The notes under the pieces: generated by a model
What the model was told of the DNA's origin: nothing
What the model saw: the letters and a program-made list of their open reading frames with translations, nothing else
The model's database searches: none
Part shown: positions 9,207 to 18,294 of the stretch, piece after piece
How the letters are laid out: each line of letters starts with the position of its first letter
Position numbering within the stretch: position 1 is the first letter of the stretch
Source: Pseudomonadota bacterium
GTDB lineage: Bacteria; Pseudomonadota; Gammaproteobacteria; Burkholderiales; Burkholderiaceae_F
Length of the DNA: 64,000 nucleotides
Assembly (NCBI GenBank): GCA_029778535.1
Contig: JAKOQB010000124.1
Coordinates: 62,001-126,000 of the forward strand
Direction: 5' to 3'
Program-made: the position numbers and the translations under genes

Positions 9207-9209
<3 letters not shown>
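9104..9209. repeat. Heptamer array A (GTCGGCA type, inverted arms)
   Basis: The left arm at 9104-9137 holds several GTCGGCR units (gtcggcg gtcggca ... gtcggca) and the right arm at 9191-9209 holds the complement (ctgccg gctgccg). The right arm ends at the argB stop codon, and the left arm is translated into the N-terminus of the HAD ORF. Units have a 7-bp period with degenerate spacers. The same unit recurs after ahcY. Confidence 0.75.
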
Positions 9210-10136
<927 letters not shown>

Positions 10137-10197
10137 TCAGCGGGCCGTCGCCCGAATCGGAGCAAAATGGCGCCTCTGCAAGCGCAGGAACCGACCC

Positions 10198-10410
10198 ATG
10201 CAACAGAGCTTCCAGATCACCGGCATGCACTGCAACGGCTGCGTGAACCGCGTCGCCAAGGCCCTCGCGCCGCTGGCCGACGAGGTCAGCGTCACGCTCG
10301 ATCCGCCGCGCGCCACGCTCGAGGCGCCGTCCGCGGTGCCGCTCGACGCGGTGCGCGCCGCGCTGGCCAAGATCGGCGACTACCAGGCCGCGGAGCTTGG
10401 TCAGTCCTGA
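10198..10410 (+). CDS. Heavy-metal-associated (HMA) domain metallochaperone
   Basis: 70 residues making a single HMA ferredoxin-like fold. The metal-binding motif GMHCNGC is at residues 9-15, matching the GMxCxxC of CopZ/Atx1 copper chaperones. The short Ala/Leu-rich remainder fits the second half of the fold. It probably carries Cu(I) in the cytoplasm. A periplasmic PCu(A)C-type copper gene lies nearby on the opposite strand, which suggests a small copper-handling locus. Its last 10 bp overlap the convergent small basic ORF. Confidence 0.85.
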   Translation: MQQSFQITGMHCNGCVNRVAKALAPLADEVSVTLDPPRATLEAPSAVPLDAVRAALAKIGDYQAAELGQS

Positions 10411-10547
10411 CCGAGCAGCTTCTTCAGCTTTCGCTTCTCCTGCTGTCGCAGCGCCTTGCGGCTCGGGCCGTGGGGCCCGGCGGCTCGCCGGCGCGCGGCG
10501 AGCGCGATCGGGTTGCGCGGGTGCGCGCCCACGCGCTTGCGCTTCAT
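10401..10547 (-). CDS. Small basic protein, unknown function
   Basis: 48 residues, extremely Arg/Lys-rich (MKRKRVGAHPRNPIALAARR... ending KRKLKKLLGQD). Its ATG overlaps the stop of the PCu(A)C gene in a TGATG junction, so translation is probably coupled. I do not recognise a family. The composition suggests binding to RNA, DNA or membranes, but nothing specific can be read. The 3' end overlaps the convergent HMA gene by 10 bp. It is too short for most ORF callers, and the longer track ORF in this frame is a shadow. Confidence 0.55.
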   Translation of the reverse strand: MKRKRVGAHPRNPIALAARRRAAGPHGPSRKALRQQEKRKLKKLLGQD

Positions 10548-10981
10548 CAGTGCGCCGGCGCCCGCTGCGCGACCTCGACCTCGACCGGCAGCGTGACGAG
10601 CCTGCGGTCGTGTGTCTCGATGCGCAGCGACAGCGGAATCTTCTCGCCCGCCTTCAGCGCCTGCTTCAGATCGAGCAGCATCACGTGATAGCCGCCGGGC
10701 TTCAGCTCGACGGCTCGGCCGGCGGGCAGCTCGAGCGCGTCGATCGCGCGCATCTTCATCACGTTGCCTTCCATCTTCATCTCGTGGATCTCGACCACGC
10801 CCGCGACCGGGCTTTCGGCGCCGACCACGCGCGCGCCGTCCTTCGCGGTCAGCGTCATGAACGCGCCGGTGCCCATCTGGCCGGGCACGGTGGGACGCGC
10901 CCACGCACCGGTCACGCTGACCTGCGCCAGCGCGGGCGCCGTGATCAGCGCGCCGAGCACAACCAACAGTCCTCGCAGCAT
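10547..10981 (-). CDS. Periplasmic copper chaperone, PCu(A)C family
   Basis: 144 residues with a cleavable signal peptide (MLRGLLVVLGALITAPALAQ). The family copper ligand pattern H-x10-M-x21-H-x-M is exactly satisfied by HEMKMEGNVMKM and the later YHVML. PCu(A)C proteins hand Cu(I) to the Cu(A) or Cu(B) site of cytochrome oxidase. ATG at 10981 is chosen because it begins the signal peptide; the longer ORF runs back into hslU. It lies 20 bp after hslU on the same strand and is followed by a coupled small basic ORF. Confidence 0.9.
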   Translation of the reverse strand: MLRGLLVVLGALITAPALAQVSVTGAWARPTVPGQMGTGAFMTLTAKDGARVVGAESPVAGVVEIHEMKMEGNVMKMRAIDALELPAGRAVELKPGGYHVMLLDLKQALKAGEKIPLSLRIETHDRRLVTLPVEVEVAQRAPAH

Positions 10982-11000
10982 CGAATCCCTCTCACTCTCA

Positions 11001-12323
11001 TCAAAGTACGTAGCGTGCCAGATCCTCGTTGCCGGCCAGATTCGCCAGCCGCGCGTCGACGTAGGCCGCGTCGACCGTGATCTTCTGGCCGTGCCGGCTG
11101 CCGGCATCGAACGAGACCTCCTCCAGCAGCCGCTCCATCACCGTGTACAGGCGCCTTGCGCCGATGTTTTCCGTCTTTTCGTTCACCGAGTAGGCGATCT
11201 GCGCCAGCCGCGTGATGCCTGCGGCGGTGAATTCGAGTTCAACCTCCTCCGTCGCCAGCAGCGCCTTGTACTGCTCGGTCAGGCAGGCGTCCGTCGCGGT
11301 CAGGATGCGCTCGAAGTCCTGCGCCGTCAGCGAGTCCAGCTCGACGCGGATCGGAAAGCGTCCCTGCATCTCCGGGATCAGGTCGCTCGGCTTGGCGAAG
11401 TGAAACGCGCCGGAGGCGATGAACAGGATGTGGTCGGTCTTCACCATCCCGTACTTGGTGTTGATCGTCGTGCCCTCGACCAGCGGCAGCAGGTCGCGCT
11501 GCACGCCCTGGCGCGATACGTCGGCGCCCTGCACCTCCGAGCGCGCGGCGATCTTGTCGATCTCGTCGATGAACACGATGCCATTTTGCTCAACGTTTGA
11601 AAGCGCGCGCGTCTTCAGGTCTTCGTCGTTGACCAGCCGCGCGGCTTCCTCGTCGATCAGGAGCTTCATCGCCTCGGCGATCTTCAGCTTCCGTGGCTTG
11701 CGCCGCTCGCGGCCGAGGCTCTGGAACATCGCCTGGATCTGCTGCGTCAGCTCCTCCATGCCGGGCGGCGCCATCACTTCCATCTGCGCGCTCGGCGCCG
11801 TGAGCTCGATCTCGATCTCCTTGTCGTCGAGCTCGCCCTCGCGCAGCCTCTTGCGGAACTTCTGCCGCGTGTCGCTCGTTTCGTCGCGGCGCGCGTCGGA
11901 GAAGCCGAAGTCGCGGGCCGGCGGCACGAGCACGTCGAGGATGCGATCCTCCGCGGCGTCCTGCGCCTTGGCGCGCACCTTCCTCATCTCGCCTTCGCGC
12001 GCCTGCTTGATCGCGATGTCGACCAGGTCGCGCACGATCGAATCGACGTCGCGCCCGACATAACCCACCTCGGTGAACTTGGTCGCCTCGACCTTGATGA
12101 AGGGCGCGTCCGCCAGCCGCGCCAGCCGGCGCGCGATCTCGGTCTTGCCCACGCCGGTGGGGCCGATCATCAGGATGTTCTTCGGCGTGATCTCCGAGCG
12201 CAGCGGCTCGGCCACGTGCTGGCGCCGCCAGCGGTTGCGCAGCGCGATCGCGACCGCGCGCTTGGCGTTGTCCTGGCCGACGATGTGCTTGTTCAGCTCG
12301 TGGACGATTTCCTTGGGAGTCAT
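11001..12323 (-). CDS. hslU: ATP-dependent protease ATPase subunit HslU
   Basis: 440 residues. This is the AAA+ unfoldase that feeds substrates to HslV. The N-terminal [17 protein letters not shown] is characteristic, the Walker A motif [13 protein letters not shown] follows at about residues 60-70, Walker B is [12 protein letters not shown], and the C-terminus ends LARYVL as needed to dock into HslV. An alternative in-frame ATG lies one codon upstream (12326). The longer track ORF reads into the GGATCAC repeat array between hslV and hslU and is not native. Confidence 0.97.
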   Translation of the reverse strand: MTPKEIVHELNKHIVGQDNAKRAVAIALRNRWRRQHVAEPLRSEITPKNILMIGPTGVGKTEIARRLARLADAPFIKVEATKFTEVGYVGRDVDSIVRDLVDIAIKQAREGEMRKVRAKAQDAAEDRILDVLVPPARDFGFSDARRDETSDTRQKFRKRLREGELDDKEIEIELTAPSAQMEVMAPPGMEELTQQIQAMFQSLGRERRKPRKLKIAEAMKLLIDEEAARLVNDEDLKTRALSNVEQNGIVFIDEIDKIAARSEVQGADVSRQGVQRDLLPLVEGTTINTKYGMVKTDHILFIASGAFHFAKPSDLIPEMQGRFPIRVELDSLTAQDFERILTATDACLTEQYKALLATEEVELEFTAAGITRLAQIAYSVNEKTENIGARRLYTVMERLLEEVSFDAGSRHGQKITVDAAYVDARLANLAGNEDLARYVL

Positions 12324-12330
12324 CATCTTC

Positions 12331-12413
12331 GTGATCCGTGATCCGTTGTCCGTGATCCGTGGTCGCTGCAGTCCGCGATCCTTCGGATCACGGATCACCG
12401 ATCACGGATCACG
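12331..12413. repeat. Heptamer array B (GGATCAC type, inverted arms)
   Basis: This fills the whole hslV-hslU intergenic space. The left arm 12331-12362 has GTGATCC units (gtgatcc gtgatcc gttgtcc gtgatcc) and the right arm 12385-12412 has the reverse complement (ggatcac ggatcac cgatcac ggatcac). The transcript could fold into a long hairpin with a short spacer. The arms lie within about 10 bp of the hslV stop and hslU start. Confidence 0.85.
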
Positions 12414-12417
12414 ACCC

Positions 12418-12954
12418 TCAATCCAGCGACTCGATCGTGTGCGACTGGTTGGTGTAGATGCACAGGTCGCCGGCGATGGTGAGCGACTTCTTGACGATGT
12501 CGACCGGCGCGAGTTCCGTGTTTTCGAGCAGCGCGCGCGCGGCGGCCTGCGCGTACGGGCCGCCGGAGCCGATCGAGATCAGGCCGAGTTCGGGCTCGAG
12601 CACGTCGCCGTTGCCGCTGATGATCAGCGACGTTTCGCGATCGGCGACCGCGAGCATCGCCTCCAGTCGGCGCAGGATGCGGTCGGTGCGCCAGTCCTTC
12701 GCCAGCTCGACGGCGGAGCGCAGCAGATTGCCTTGGTGCTTCTCCAGCTTGGCCTCGAAGCGCTCGAACAGCGTGAACGCGTCGGCGGTCGCGCCGGCGA
12801 ATCCCGCGAGGATGCGATCGTGATACAGGCGCCGCACCTTGCGCGCGCTCTGCTTGACGACCACGTTGCCGAGGGTGACCTGCCCGTCGCCGCCCATCGC
12901 GACCACGCTGCCGCGGCGCGCGGACACGATGGTGGTGCCGTGGAAGGGTTCCAT
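12418..12954 (-). CDS. hslV: ATP-dependent protease proteolytic subunit HslV
   Basis: 178 residues, the standard size. After MEPFHG comes TTIVSARRG, where the first Thr becomes the N-terminal catalytic nucleophile after processing. [10 protein letters not shown] and [14 protein letters not shown] are family signatures. The two further upstream starts (12966 ATG, 12990 TTG) would place extra residues before the conserved processing site and have no good ribosome binding site, so ATG 12954 is preferred. It lies upstream of hslU, separated by a heptamer repeat array. Confidence 0.96.
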   Translation of the reverse strand: MEPFHGTTIVSARRGSVVAMGGDGQVTLGNVVVKQSARKVRRLYHDRILAGFAGATADAFTLFERFEAKLEKHQGNLLRSAVELAKDWRTDRILRRLEAMLAVADRETSLIISGNGDVLEPELGLISIGSGGPYAQAAARALLENTELAPVDIVKKSLTIAGDLCIYTNQSHTIESLD

Positions 12955-13003
12955 TTGGCGCGACATGAGGCCGGGTCGCGCCGCTTTCAAGGGCCGGCAG
13001 CGA

Positions 13004-14470
13004 TCAGCCGCGGCGCGGCTGCACCGTCGCCACGCCGGTGACGCCGAGCAGGTGCAGCAGCGCGGCGATCAAAGGGTTGATGTTGCGCAATTCGAGAGCG
13101 CTGCCGGCCTTCTGGATCCGGCGCGCCAGCGTCAGCAGCGCGGAGGCGGCGGAGAACGCCATGCGCCGCAATTGCGCGCATTCGACGATCAGCTCCGGAT
13201 TGGCGTCCGCAGCGGCGAGCAGCCGCCCGAAGTGCGGCTCACCCTCGCCTTCGATCGCGCCACGCCATTCGAAGAAATCGACCGCCGCGTCGATGACCGG
13301 CATCGGTTCGAACGCGGTCGCCGGCCCCGCCTTGATGTTGGAAGGCGCCGGCTCCCACGACGGCGGCGAAACCTCGAACGTGATGCAGTACTGGATCGCG
13401 GTCTCGTCGAACTCCTCCTGCCGGTCAAGCACGCGCAGGATCTCGAGCATCAGCATCCACAGCGCGTCGCTGGCGTCGCGGCGGCCCGGCTCGGTCGCGC
13501 CGCGCAGCGGCGCGAGAAACTGCTCGGCGCCGGCCAGCACGAGTTCGTGTCGCGCTCGCTTAAAGGCGTTGATCACGCGCAGCAGCAGTTCGGCGCCGAC
13601 CAGGTCGATCGACCGCACCGCGGAGAAATCCAGCTTCAGCGCCGCGTGTGAAGTCGCCAGCTGCTTCAGCTCTTCCAGTTGCTTGACGACGCCGGCGTCG
13701 ATCTTTTCCGCCAGGCGCACCGCCGGCTCGGCGCCGGTGGCGGGGGCCGGTGCGGCCGCGGCCGCGCGCGGATTGCGTGCCGGCGTGTCGACATAATCGA
13801 ACCACGCCGGCGGCGAATTCTCGAACCGCAGCACGTACTCCATCGTCAGCTGCTCGAATGCCTTGGTGTCGCCGCGCTGATTGATCAGCTCGAACAGCAT
13901 CAGCCACGCGTTGTGCGTCGCGTGGCCGAGATCGTCGGCGCGGATGCCCGCGCGCAGCACCGCTTCGGCCGCGTCGATCTGGCCGTTGGAAAACAGGATC
14001 GCCGTCTCGTCGATGATCGAGCCGGCGCCCGAGGTGTTGATCTCGATCGCGTCGACGCTGCCGGCGAGCACGTCGCTGCCGGGATCGAAATCGTCGACGT
14101 CGACACGGCGCTCCTCGGCCTTCGGCACCAGCTTCAGCGCCGGCTCCGCTTCGACGATCGCGGGATTGCCCGTCATCGGCGACGGCGCGGCCGTGATCGG
14201 CCCGCCGGTATTGCGCGCGGATGGCCGCAGGAAGTCGCGCGTCATCTCGCTTTCGATCGCGTCGATCTTCGCCGCGGTCTCCATGGCGAGCGATCGCGCC
14301 ACTTCGCGTTCCGGCGGCACGCCGTCGAGCGGCGTCGCGCGCACGGCGGGCGTGGGGCGCGATACCGGTGCGCCGGGCCGCGCCGCGGGTTCAGCACGCG
14401 CAGCGTTGCCTGCCCGCGCCGGACGCTGCTTCGGATCCTTGGTGTCTTTCTTGAAGAACGAGAAAACCAC
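13004..14470 (-). CDS. Double STAS-domain protein, unknown role
   Basis: 488 residues from a GTG start ([16 protein letters not shown]). The first part is low-complexity Pro/Ala/Arg. A middle part (about 150-250) is helical and mentions paired units ([15 protein letters not shown]). Two STAS-like segments follow: [20 protein letters not shown] and, near the C-terminus, [19 protein letters not shown], each with the beta-alpha layout of anti-sigma antagonists. No Ser phosphorylation site is certain. It lies upstream of hslV, in the position where Burkholderiales carry a similar protein. A signalling role is inferred only from the fold. Confidence 0.75.
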   Translation of the reverse strand: MVFSFFKKDTKDPKQRPARAGNAARAEPAARPGAPVSRPTPAVRATPLDGVPPEREVARSLAMETAAKIDAIESEMTRDFLRPSARNTGGPITAAPSPMTGNPAIVEAEPALKLVPKAEERRVDVDDFDPGSDVLAGSVDAIEINTSGAGSIIDETAILFSNGQIDAAEAVLRAGIRADDLGHATHNAWLMLFELINQRGDTKAFEQLTMEYVLRFENSPPAWFDYVDTPARNPRAAAAAPAPATGAEPAVRLAEKIDAGVVKQLEELKQLATSHAALKLDFSAVRSIDLVGAELLLRVINAFKRARHELVLAGAEQFLAPLRGATEPGRRDASDALWMLMLEILRVLDRQEEFDETAIQYCITFEVSPPSWEPAPSNIKAGPATAFEPMPVIDAAVDFFEWRGAIEGEGEPHFGRLLAAADANPELIVECAQLRRMAFSAASALLTLARRIQKAGSALELRNINPLIAALLHLLGVTGVATVQPRRG

Positions 14471-15098
14471 GTGTGCTCTGTAGATTCCTGGGACGGTCAA
14501 TCGGCCGGGCTGCCCAGGCAGCCGTCGTCGACCGTCGCGGTATCGCCCCTCCCAGCATATCGGGCCGGGGTATCCGCAATCGACGGAGTTGGTAGGTCAG
14601 ACGCCGCCCATCGATCGCTTCACCGCCCCGCGCCCATCACACGGCGGACCACTATATCAACTTTCGCTTTCCGGCTTCATCATCCGACGCAATGTTCGGA
14701 CCGACCGCCTACCGTCTTGGCGCTAGGGGAACGCGTTTCGCCTTTTCATGCGACGCGCTCGAAATCTGCGCAGAGGTGAGCCGATAGCAAAGGCCGAACG
14801 GATCGTCGGCGGTCACCGCGCCCTTCAGCTCCGGCAGATTGTTCAGCAGCTCCGGATCGATCGGCGATCCGAGCCAGTTGCCGGGCATCTGCGCAAAGCT
14901 CGGCGCCGCGCCGATCGGCTCAGGCGTCCGCGTCCATGTGGTCAAGCTCAGCGAGCGCGGCTGCGCGAGCCAGATGCCGACGAGCCGCCGTAGCGATGCT
15001 CGATCGAGCGGGTCGTCGGCAGGTCCATGGGCAGCGGTGGTCCAGAAGGGGGCGCAGCCCCGTCTGCGTCCTGACGGAAAAGAAGATGTCAGGCGACG
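14471..15098. other. Long stretch without a confident gene
   Basis: The roughly 630 bp between the STAS gene and dksA hold no ORF with a recognisable family. The part at 14580-14700 is less GC-rich than its surroundings. No tRNA-like cloverleaf, IS end or clear promoter is visible. One short, GC3-biased ORF on the minus strand is listed separately. Confidence 0.5.
14709..14945 (-). CDS. Small hypothetical ORF, possibly a gene remnant
   Basis: 78 codons from a TTG start with no clear ribosome binding site. Third codon positions are strongly G/C as in real genes of this genome, and the peptide reads sensibly (PGNWLGSPIDPELLNNLPEL). No family is recognised and the product is shorter than typical enzymes. 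It may be a small gene or the surviving piece of a decayed one. It lies between dksA and the STAS gene on the same strand. Confidence 0.35.
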   Translation of the reverse strand: MTTWTRTPEPIGAAPSFAQMPGNWLGSPIDPELLNNLPELKGAVTADDPFGLCYRLTSAQISSASHEKAKRVPLAPRR

Positions 15099-15893
15099 CT
15101 AGTCGCCGAACAACTTCTGCTTCATCTCGCGGCGCTGCTGCGCTTCGAGCGACAGCGTGGCCGTCGGGCGCGCGAGCAGGCGCGGGATGCCGATCGGCTC
15201 GCCGGTTTCTTCGCAGAAGCCGTAGTCGCCGGATTCGATCGCCGCCAGCGACGCCTGCACCTTCTTCAGCAGCTTGCGCTCGCGATCGCGCGTGCGCAGT
15301 TCAAGCGCGTGCTCTTCCTCGATCGTTGCGCGATCGGCGGGATCGGGGACGATCACCGTCTCGCGCAAGTGCTCGGTCGTTTCGCCCGCGTTGGCGAGCA
15401 ACTCGCGCTCCATCTGCTGCAGCCGGTACTTGAAGAAAGCGAGCTGGTCCTGATTCATGTAATCGGCGTCCGACATGTTGAGGAGCTCCTCCTCGGTCGG
15501 CAGCCTGCGGCCATTGACGATCACGGGTTCTTCACTCCGGCTGGCGGAACGTGACAACAGGTATTCGTGCGCAGCGGCGAGGTCGCGCGGGCTGGCGACC
15601 GGCTGCGCTTTCGGCGCGACGGTGCGCACGCTCGGTACCACCGTTGCCGCCGGCACCGGCACCGTCGGCGGACGCACGATCTTGGGCGGCCGTCCGGGCG
15701 AGACCCGCGCCGGCGATTTCGCTGGCTCGGGCTTCTTCGCCGGCGCCGCCTTTGCGGCCGGCTTCCTGGCCGGCTTGGCCGCCGGCTTCGCGGGTTGCCT
15801 GACCACTGCCTTGGCCGGCTTCGCGGGCTTGGCCGCTTTCTTTGCCTGCGGCTTCGCGGGCTTCTTCGCTGCTGCCTTGGCCTTTGCTGCCAT
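15099..15893 (-). CDS. dksA: RNA polymerase-binding transcription factor DksA with long basic N-terminal tail
   Basis: 264 residues, against about 140-150 for ordinary DksA. The first ~125 residues are a Lys/Ala/Pro-rich, histone-H1-like tail. The DksA body follows, with coiled-coil helices (DQLAFFKYRLQQMERELL) carrying the acidic tip (DPADRATIEEE) and a C-terminal globule GDYGFCEETGEPIGIPRLL. The zinc finger keeps one cysteine and the others are Thr/Ser, as in Cys-poor DksA forms. DksA enters the RNA polymerase secondary channel and works with ppGpp. It lies between the CobW GTPase and the STAS gene on the same strand. Confidence 0.92.
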   Translation of the reverse strand: MAAKAKAAAKKPAKPQAKKAAKPAKPAKAVVRQPAKPAAKPARKPAAKAAPAKKPEPAKSPARVSPGRPPKIVRPPTVPVPAATVVPSVRTVAPKAQPVASPRDLAAAHEYLLSRSASRSEEPVIVNGRRLPTEEELLNMSDADYMNQDQLAFFKYRLQQMERELLANAGETTEHLRETVIVPDPADRATIEEEHALELRTRDRERKLLKKVQASLAAIESGDYGFCEETGEPIGIPRLLARPTATLSLEAQQRREMKQKLFGD

Positions 15894-15929
15894 GGTGTGT
15901 TCCTCTGACTTACTGCGCGGCTCCGGGGG

Positions 15930-16997
15930 CTACTTCAGGCACGCTTCCAGCCCCTTCAGGATCGCATCCTGCGGCAGGTTGCGCCCGATGAAGACGATCT
16001 TCGACGACGGTTTCTCGTCCTTTCCCCACGGCCGGCCCACGTCGGCGCCCATAAGCATGTGCACCCCCTGAAAAATCATGCGCCGATGGGTGCCGTCGAT
16101 GAAAAGCACGCCTTTATACCGAAGCATGTCCTGACCGTAAACCTGAGTCAGCGCGCCGAGATAGTCCTCGAGCTTCGCCGGATCGAACGGCCGTTTCGAC
16201 TGGAACACGAACGCCTTGATCGCGTCGTCGTGATGATGATGGTGATGATCGTGGTGGTGGTGATCGTGATCATGATCATGATCGTCGCCGTGCGCGCCGT
16301 CCTTGCGTGAACGCGCCGCGTCCGGATGATCGGCGGCCAGGAACTGCGGATCGATTTCGAGGATCGCGTTCAGGTTGAAGCCGCGGATGTCCAGGATGTC
16401 CTGGATCGGCACCTGGCCCATGTGCACCGGCTTGATCGGCGCGCGCGGGTTCATCCGCACCAGCCGCTCGCGCAGCGATTCGACCTCTTCCTGGCCGACC
16501 AGATCGGTCTTCGACAGCAGGATGCGATCGGCGAAGCCGACCTGGTTCTGCGCCTCGACCTGCGCATCGAGCGTGTCGTGCCCGTGCTTGGCGTCGACCA
16601 GCGTGATCACCGCGTCGAGCAGGTAGTAAGACGCGATGTCGTCGTCCATGAAGAACGTCTGCGTGACCGGCCCCGGGTTGGCCATGCCGGTGGTCTCGAT
16701 GATCACGCGCTCGAAGTTCAGCTCATTGCGCTCGCGCTTGCCCTTGAGGTCGTTCAGGATCCGCACCAGGTCGCCGCGCACCGTGCAGCAGATGCAGCCG
16801 TTGTTCATCTCGACGATCTGCTCGCTGGTGTCGGTGACCAGCAGTTCGTTGTCGATGCCCTCGGGCCCGAACTCGTTCTCGATCACCGCGATCTTGTGGC
16901 CGTGCTGCTCGCTCAGCACGCGATTGAGCAGCGTGGTCTTGCCGGCGCCCAAGAAGCCGGTCAGGACCGTGACTGGCACCGGTGAAGCTTGATTCAT
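15930..16997 (-). CDS. CobW/ZNG1-type metallochaperone GTPase
   Basis: 355 residues. The P-loop GFLGAGKTTLLNRVL is at about residues 14-28, the metal-binding CxCC motif is in NNGCICCTVRGDL, and the guanine motif is LLSKTDLV. A very His/Asp-rich loop (HDHDHDHHHHDHHHHHH-like) separates the GTPase from the C-terminal CobW_C domain, giving a large metal-binding capacity. G3E GTPases of this type deliver zinc, cobalt or other metals to client proteins. It lies 36 bp upstream of dksA, a conserved pairing in betaproteobacteria; with the Cys-poor DksA next door, a zinc-homeostasis role is plausible. Confidence 0.92.
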   Translation of the reverse strand: MNQASPVPVTVLTGFLGAGKTTLLNRVLSEQHGHKIAVIENEFGPEGIDNELLVTDTSEQIVEMNNGCICCTVRGDLVRILNDLKGKRERNELNFERVIIETTGMANPGPVTQTFFMDDDIASYYLLDAVITLVDAKHGHDTLDAQVEAQNQVGFADRILLSKTDLVGQEEVESLRERLVRMNPRAPIKPVHMGQVPIQDILDIRGFNLNAILEIDPQFLAADHPDAARSRKDGAHGDDHDHDHDHHHHDHHHHHHDDAIKAFVFQSKRPFDPAKLEDYLGALTQVYGQDMLRYKGVLFIDGTHRRMIFQGVHMLMGADVGRPWGKDEKPSSKIVFIGRNLPQDAILKGLEACLK

Positions 16998-17085
16998 CCC
17001 GCACTCCCGTAGTGCTGCGCGCGCCGGGACCGTGTCCCGGAAAAGGGGCGGAATTCTAATGAAATCGCGCGCCGAACGCAGGCGC

Positions 17086-18294
17086 TCAGATCCGCTGAAG
17101 CAGCAGGCCCTTCAGGTACTCGCCCTCGGGGTGAGTCATCAGCAGCGGATGGTCCGCGCCGGCCGCCAGCCGCGCCAGCATCTGCGCGTCGACGCGCGCG
17201 TCGATCACCGCGCCGGCGACGATCTTCTGGAACAGGTCGACGCCGATCGCCCCCGAGCACGAGAACGTCAGCAGGTAACCGCCCGGCGCCAGCAGCCGCA
17301 GCGCGTTGAAGCTGATGTCCTTGTACGCGCGCGCCGCGCGATCGACGTGATGGTGGCTCGACGCGAACTTGGGCGGATCGAGCACGATCAGGTCGAACGA
17401 TTCGCCCGCATCGCGCAGCGCGCGCAGCGCGTCGAACACGTCGGCCGCGCGCCAGTCGTGGTTCGCCTGACCGTTCAGCGCCGCGTTGGCGCGCGCGACT
17501 TCCAGTGCGTCGTGCGAGGAGTCGATCGACACCACCGCGCGCGCGCCGCCGGCCGCGAGCGCGACCGAGAAGCCGCCCGTGTAGCAGAAGCAGTTCAGCG
17601 CGCGCAGGTCGCGGCCGAGCACCGCGCGCGCGCGTTCGGCCAGCCCGCGCGTCAGCAGCCGGTTCGGGCGCTGGTCGATGTAGTAGCCGGTCTTGTGGCC
17701 GCGCCGCACGTCGACCAGGAAGCGCAGCCCGTGCTCGGCGATCTCGATCCGCGCCGGAGGCTCGGTGCCGCGCGCCACGCCGCTGGACGCGGCCAGCCCT
17801 TCGCGCTGGCGGGTCGCGCTGTCGGAACGCTCGTACACATCCTTGCAGCGCGTCGCGGCGATCAGCGCGTCGAGCAGCGCCTCGCGCTGCGCGTCCACAC
17901 CTGCGGCCTGGAACTGCACGACGAGCTGATCGGCGTAGCGATCGGCGATGAATCCCGGCAGCCCGTCGGCCTCGCCGAACACGAGCCGCAACGCATTCGA
18001 TTCCGCCGCCAGCGGCGCGCGGCGCTGCACCGCCGCCTCGACGCGGGCGGCGAGCCACGCGGCATCGATGCGGTCGGATTCGCTGAAGCTCCAGCAGCGG
18101 GCGCGGATCGTCGACTGCGGCGAGTAAGCGGCCCAGGCGAGGAATTCGCCGCCGGCGCCGCGCACCGCGACGGTCGCGCCCGGCGCCGGCTTGCCCTGCA
18201 CCTTGGCGACCGCGGTGTCGTAGATCCAGGGATGGCGGCGGACGAGCGAGCGCTCCTTGCCGGGCTTGAGCACCAGTTCCCCGGTCGCGCTCAT
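17086..18294 (-). CDS. Class I SAM-dependent rRNA methyltransferase, RlmI-like
   Basis: 402 residues. An N-terminal PUA domain (LKPGKERSLVRRHPWIYDTAV) is followed by an EEHEE linker domain and a Rossmann methyltransferase. NCFCYTGGFSVALAAGGA is the SAM loop, and DLIVLDPPKFASS is the DPP motif near the target base. The architecture matches RlmI/RlmK, which make m5C in 23S rRNA, although the exact position modified cannot be read. The ATG overlaps the xerC stop by 4 bp (ATGA). The longer track ORF in this frame is a read-through upstream. Confidence 0.88.
   Translation of the reverse strand: MSATGELVLKPGKERSLVRRHPWIYDTAVAKVQGKPAPGATVAVRGAGGEFLAWAAYSPQSTIRARCWSFSESDRIDAAWLAARVEAAVQRRAPLAAESNALRLVFGEADGLPGFIADRYADQLVVQFQAAGVDAQREALLDALIAATRCKDVYERSDSATRQREGLAASSGVARGTEPPARIEIAEHGLRFLVDVRRGHKTGYYIDQRPNRLLTRGLAERARAVLGRDLRALNCFCYTGGFSVALAAGGARAVVSIDSSHDALEVARANAALNGQANHDWRAADVFDALRALRDAGESFDLIVLDPPKFASSHHHVDRAARAYKDISFNALRLLAPGGYLLTFSCSGAIGVDLFQKIVAGAVIDARVDAQMLARLAAGADHPLLMTHPEGEYLKGLLLQRI

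Noticed and set aside
16200-16310. Repetitive gtgatgatg stretch considered as a microsatellite
   Set aside because: It encodes the His/Asp-rich loop of the CobW GTPase in frame.
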